Assembly: GCF_001423845.1 (NCBI RefSeq)
Contig: NZ_LMPM01000002.1
Span: 1-64,000 of the forward strand
Direction of reading: 5' to 3'
Source of the DNA: Sphingomonas sp. Leaf357
Lineage (GTDB): Bacteria > Pseudomonadota > Alphaproteobacteria > Sphingomonadales > Sphingomonadaceae
DNA: 64,000 nucleotides
This document shows positions 61,091 to 64,000 of the stretch, one piece after another; position 1 is the first letter of the stretch, and every line of letters starts with the position of its first letter. Both the position numbers and the translations under genes were made by a program. Below the pieces are notes generated by a model. It made no database searches. It was given only the letters and a program-made list of their open reading frames with translations, and was not told the origin of the DNA.

Positions 61091-62308
61091 CTATTGATGA
61101 TCCAGCATCCCCAGGATGCGCTTGGCGATCACGTTGTTCTGGATCTCGCTCGATCCGCCATAGATCGACACCGCCTTGCCCCACAGCCAGGTGCGCGTCT
61201 GGTTCAGCTCGTCCTCGCTGAACCCCTCGCCTTCCCAGCCGAGACCGTTCATCCCCATGATCTCGATCGACAGTTCGGCGCGGTCCTGCGTGATCCGCGC
61301 GCCGACATTCTTCATGATCGAGGTCGCTGCCGACGGCCCCTGGTTGGAGCGCGATTCCAGCGCCGCGCGGCGCAGCGTCAGCGCGAAGGCGCGGCTGTCC
61401 ATCTCGTGCCGCACGATCCGCATCCGCAGGTCGCTGTCGTTGACCCGGCCCGCCTCGTCCGTGCCGCGATACTCCCTGGCCAGCGCGCCCATCGGCTTGC
61501 CCGCGAACATCCGCGCCGCCGATCCGCCGCCCGACAGGCTGGAGCGTTCGTGCTGCAACAGCCGCTTGCCGATCGTCCAGCCCTCGCCCTCGCGCCCGAC
61601 CAGATTGCCCTTCGGCACGCTGACATTGGTGAAGAACGTCTCGCAGAACGGCGACGAGCCCGAGATCAGCCGGATCGGCTTCACCTCGACACCGGGCGAG
61701 GTCATGTCGATCAGCAGGAAGCTGATGCCCTCATGCTTCCTGGTCTTGTCGGTCCGCACCAGGGCGAAGCATTTGTCCGCCCATTGCCCGCCGCTGGTCC
61801 AGGTCTTCTGCCCGTTGACGAGATAGTGATCGCCCTTGTCCTCGGCGAACATCTGCAGGCTGGCCAGATCGGATCCCGCGCCCGGCTCCGAATAGCCCTG
61901 GCACCAGCGGATCTCGCCGCGTGCGATCGGCGGGATATGCTCCTGCTTCTGCGCCTCGGTGCCATATTCTAGCAAAGTCGGGCCGAACATCATCACGCCC
62001 ATGCCGCCGATCGGGTTCCACGCGCCGATCCGCGCCATCTCCTCCTGCAGCACGCGCACCTCGGCCTTGCCCAGGCCACCGCCGCCATATTGCGCCGGCC
62101 AGGCCGGCACGCCCCAGCCCTTCTCGCCGACCGCTTTCTTCCACTGCGCCTCGGCCGGGGACAATTCGGTCGGCCCGTCGATCGCGGACATCGCATTGTC
62201 CTTGCCCTTCAGCTCGGGCGGGAAATTCGCCGCAAGCCAGTCGCGCGCCTCCTTCCGGAACGCATCGGTGGGGTTGACGGGAGCGTCGAGTTCGGCGGCG
62301 GAAGCCAT
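61091..62308 (-). CDS. acyl-CoA dehydrogenase, large partner
   Basis: 405 residues with all ACAD regions: WCQGYSEPGAGSDLASLQMF and VNGQKTWTSGGQWADKCFALVRTD (the FAD and substrate signature), and the C-terminal NGLGWEGEGFSEDELNQTRTWLWGKAVSIYGGSSEIQNNV, in segments. It dehydrogenates an acyl-CoA, probably with the small partner that follows 108 bases later. Start ATG with GGATGAGGA upstream. Confidence 0.93.
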   Translation of the reverse strand: MASAAELDAPVNPTDAFRKEARDWLAANFPPELKGKDNAMSAIDGPTELSPAEAQWKKAVGEKGWGVPAWPAQYGGGGLGKAEVRVLQEEMARIGAWNPIGGMGVMMFGPTLLEYGTEAQKQEHIPPIARGEIRWCQGYSEPGAGSDLASLQMFAEDKGDHYLVNGQKTWTSGGQWADKCFALVRTDKTRKHEGISFLLIDMTSPGVEVKPIRLISGSSPFCETFFTNVSVPKGNLVGREGEGWTIGKRLLQHERSSLSGGGSAARMFAGKPMGALAREYRGTDEAGRVNDSDLRMRIVRHEMDSRAFALTLRRAALESRSNQGPSAATSIMKNVGARITQDRAELSIEIMGMNGLGWEGEGFSEDELNQTRTWLWGKAVSIYGGSSEIQNNVIAKRILGMLDHQ

Positions 62309-62394
62309 GAATCCTCATCCTTTTATGCGAATCTGAATTTCGGGTATGGCGAAACGATGCCACAGAACGAAGCCCAAGCAAAGGGGCGTCCCTG

Positions 62395-62415
62395 TTCCCC
62401 GGCGAAGGCCGGGGT
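62395..62415. repeat. short hairpin, family A fragment
   Basis: CCCCGGCGAAGGCCGGGG is a single hairpin, a half unit of the same family, in the 403-base gap before the TetA-like gene. No gene is seen in the gap. Confidence 0.6.
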
Positions 62416-62510
62416 CCAGTCGCGAAGCTCGCCGTAACGACGCGCAGCACCAGCCAACGTCAATCTGGCAACTGCCTCGACCGACGTCGCCTCAAGGGAG
62501 AAGAAGTATC

Positions 62511-62625
62511 GCTCGCACGAAGACACGAAGACGCGAGGCAGAAAAAGAAGGGATTGCGCAGGAACACAGCACGATATCGTCCCTTTAGCGCCTTTCTCCT
62601 TCGCGTCTTCGTGGCTTCGTGCGAG
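62511..62625. repeat. palindromic repeat, family D
   Basis: GCTCGCACGAAGACACGAAG and its complement CTTCGCGTCTTCGTGGCTTC ending GTGCGAGC enclose about 60 bases. Related to 44024 and 50477. Confidence 0.75.
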
Positions 62626-62711
62626 CCCAAACCTTCTTCTTGCTTAGCCGAAGGACAGGGCCGAGAACCCTCCGCCGAAGCCAGCAAGCCCCACCGACAT
62701 AAGGCCCTGAC

Positions 62712-63929
62712 ATGCGATTCGATCACCGCGCCGTTCCCATCGTGCTCGCCGCCGTGCTGATCGACACGATCGGCTTCGGCATCGTCATGCCCGTCTTCCC
62801 CGCGCTCATCACCCAGCTTGGCCATGTCGGCCTCGAACAGGCGACGCGCATCGCCGGCTACATGCTGGTGATGTTTGCGGTCACGCAATTCTTCGCCGGG
62901 CCGATCCTCGGAAACTTGAGCGACCGGTTCGGCCGCCGCCCGGTCCTGCTCTTCTCGATGCTCGCCTTCGCCGCCGATTACGCATTGATGTCGGTCGCCC
63001 CGACGCTCGCCTGGCTGTTCCTCGGCCGCGCCATCGCTGGCGCGGCAGGCGCGGTCTACGGCCCGGCCAGTTCGGTGCTGGCCGACGTCACCCCGCCCGA
63101 AAAGCGCAGCGGCGTTTTCGGCCTGATCGGCGCGGCGTTCGGCATCGGCTTCATCGTCGGCCCGGCGATCGGCGGGCTGCTCGCGCAGTTCGGCCACCGC
63201 GCGCCGTTCATCGCCGCCGCCGTGCTGGCGTTCGTCAACGCGCTCGTCATACTGGTCGCGATGCCGGAGACGCTGAAGCCGGAGAACCGCCGCCCGTTTC
63301 ACCTGCGCGACGCGCACGTCATCGGCGCGTTCCGCCCGCTGTTCGCCGCCGGCCTCGCCGCGCCTTTGCTGATCGCATGGTTCATCTGGCAGCTCGCGCA
63401 CATGATCTACCCCGCGACCTGGTCGTTCTGGGCCGCGATCCGCTTCGGCTGGGATGCCAAGGCGATCGGCTGGAGCCTCGCCTTTGTCGGCCTTGTCATG
63501 GCGATCGTGCAGGGGGGCCTGACCGGCAAGTTCATCGCCCGCTACGGCGAGCGCCGCGCGCTGGTCGTCGGCCTCGCGGCGGGCGGCACCGCCTTCCTGG
63601 CCTACGCCTTCGTCACCGCCAGCTGGCAGGCCTACGCGCTGTTCCTGGTCAGCGCCCTCTCCGGCTTCGTCTTCCCGGCTATGAACGGCCTGCTCTCGCA
63701 CCTCGTCGACGCCTCGCATCAGGGCGCGTTGCAGGGCGGGATCGGCAGCATGACCAGCGTGTCCTCGATCATTGCGCCCCTGTTGCTGACCCAGGCGCTG
63801 GCGTTCGGCGTCGATCGCGGCTTTCCCGGCGCGGCGTTCCTGCTCGCGGCGATCTTCGCGTTCATCGCGCTCGGCATCATCGTGTGGAAGGTGCTGGACC
63901 GCGTACCGCCGCCCGAACCGGTTGCGTGA
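62712..63929 (+). CDS. MFS transporter, TetA-like group
   Basis: 405 residues with twelve membrane helices. Motif A is GNLSDRFGRRPVLLFS and the opening VLIDTIGFGIVMPVFPALI is that of the TCR/Tet group of drug:H+ antiporters. Such names often reflect only homology; actual tetracycline efflux cannot be claimed. It is followed by a probable glutathione S-transferase gene on the same strand. Confidence 0.9.
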   Translation: MRFDHRAVPIVLAAVLIDTIGFGIVMPVFPALITQLGHVGLEQATRIAGYMLVMFAVTQFFAGPILGNLSDRFGRRPVLLFSMLAFAADYALMSVAPTLAWLFLGRAIAGAAGAVYGPASSVLADVTPPEKRSGVFGLIGAAFGIGFIVGPAIGGLLAQFGHRAPFIAAAVLAFVNALVILVAMPETLKPENRRPFHLRDAHVIGAFRPLFAAGLAAPLLIAWFIWQLAHMIYPATWSFWAAIRFGWDAKAIGWSLAFVGLVMAIVQGGLTGKFIARYGERRALVVGLAAGGTAFLAYAFVTASWQAYALFLVSALSGFVFPAMNGLLSHLVDASHQGALQGGIGSMTSVSSIIAPLLLTQALAFGVDRGFPGAAFLLAAIFAFIALGIIVWKVLDRVPPPEPVA

Positions 63930-63975
63930 GCCGAGCCGGCTCCCCACCTCGCGCGCACCAACCAAGGAGCATGCG

Positions 63976-64000
63976 ATGATCGACCTGCATTACTGGCCCA
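63976..64000 (+). CDS. 5' end of a probable glutathione S-transferase
   Basis: The ATG at 63976 with AAGGAG six bases upstream reads MIDLHYWP before the window ends. MIDLxYWPTPNGHK is the usual start of Ure2p-like glutathione S-transferases, but only eight residues are visible. Confidence 0.5.

Noticed and set aside
62712..63929. Acquired tetracycline-resistance gene
   Set aside because: Homology is to the broad TCR/Tet group only; GC and codon use match the chromosome and no mobile element or tetR partner is adjacent.

Overview
This window reads as a chromosomal segment of a GC-rich alphaproteobacterium of the Sphingomonadaceae, most likely Sphingomonas or a close relative. The reasons are high-GC codon use, a ribosomal protein S9 with a long N-terminal extension, an exosortase-A-associated glycosyltransferase and O-glycosylation ligase, several large TonB-dependent receptors, a DUF6894-type small protein, and many intergenic palindromic repeats of the kind common in sphingomonads. 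The genus is an inference; no rRNA gene is present. No prophage, transposase, integrase or CRISPR array was seen.

Layout. 0-5 kb: acetyltransferase, small proteins, a MerC-Zur pair with a candidate Zur box, heme A synthase (ctaA), and rplM-rpsI with a clear terminator. 5-9.4 kb: a DUF2147 gene with a stop codon in its signal peptide, a cytochrome P450 divergent from a TetR regulator, a membrane dipeptidase and a metallophosphoesterase. 9.5-14 kb: an iron-uptake block (PiuC-type oxygenase, Sel1-repeat protein, Fiu-like siderophore receptor) preceded by two Fur-box-like sites. 14-18.6 kb: a YcaQ/AlkX-type DNA glycosylase whose 3' end overlaps a tRNA-Gly gene, a lipoprotein, a CinA N-domain protein, map and a VapBC-type toxin-antitoxin pair. 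18.6-21.7 kb: glnB-glnA with a sigma-54-like promoter, and a lipoprotein. 21.8-27.3 kb: quinone oxidoreductase, aldehyde dehydrogenase, ATP-grasp protein, P-loop kinase, DUF1801 and DedA proteins. 27.4-33.5 kb: tamA-tamB. 33.6-35.4 kb: small proteins and a LexA/CI-like S24 repressor divergent from a tiny helix-turn-helix gene across a perfect palindrome. 35.5-41.1 kb: exosortase-A-associated glycan genes interrupted by a higBA module flanked by near-identical 24-bp direct repeats. 41.1-52.7 kb: DJ-1/PfpI protein, topoisomerase IB, mechanosensitive channel, MaoC hydratase, thiolase, a 30-residue membrane peptide, FMN-binding stress protein, PHA depolymerase, ABC exporter, enoyl-reductase-like protein, DUF5694. 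52.8-64 kb: RNase R, MFS transporter, a second TonB receptor, paired acyl-CoA dehydrogenases, a TetA-like MFS transporter and the start of a probable glutathione S-transferase.

How the genes work together. Three themes recur: metal homeostasis (Zur/MerC, the Fur-type receptor operon), envelope biogenesis (TamAB, exosortase-linked glycans, lipoproteins, TonB receptors), and acyl-CoA/PHA metabolism (thiolase, MaoC, PhaZ, acyl-CoA dehydrogenases). The most unusual structural feature is the density and variety of palindromic repeats. At least five families lie in almost every long intergenic gap. One copy sits in frame inside the RNase R gene, another appears as a filled/empty insertion-site pair, and a pair of 171-bp MITE-like elements carries terminal inverted repeats.
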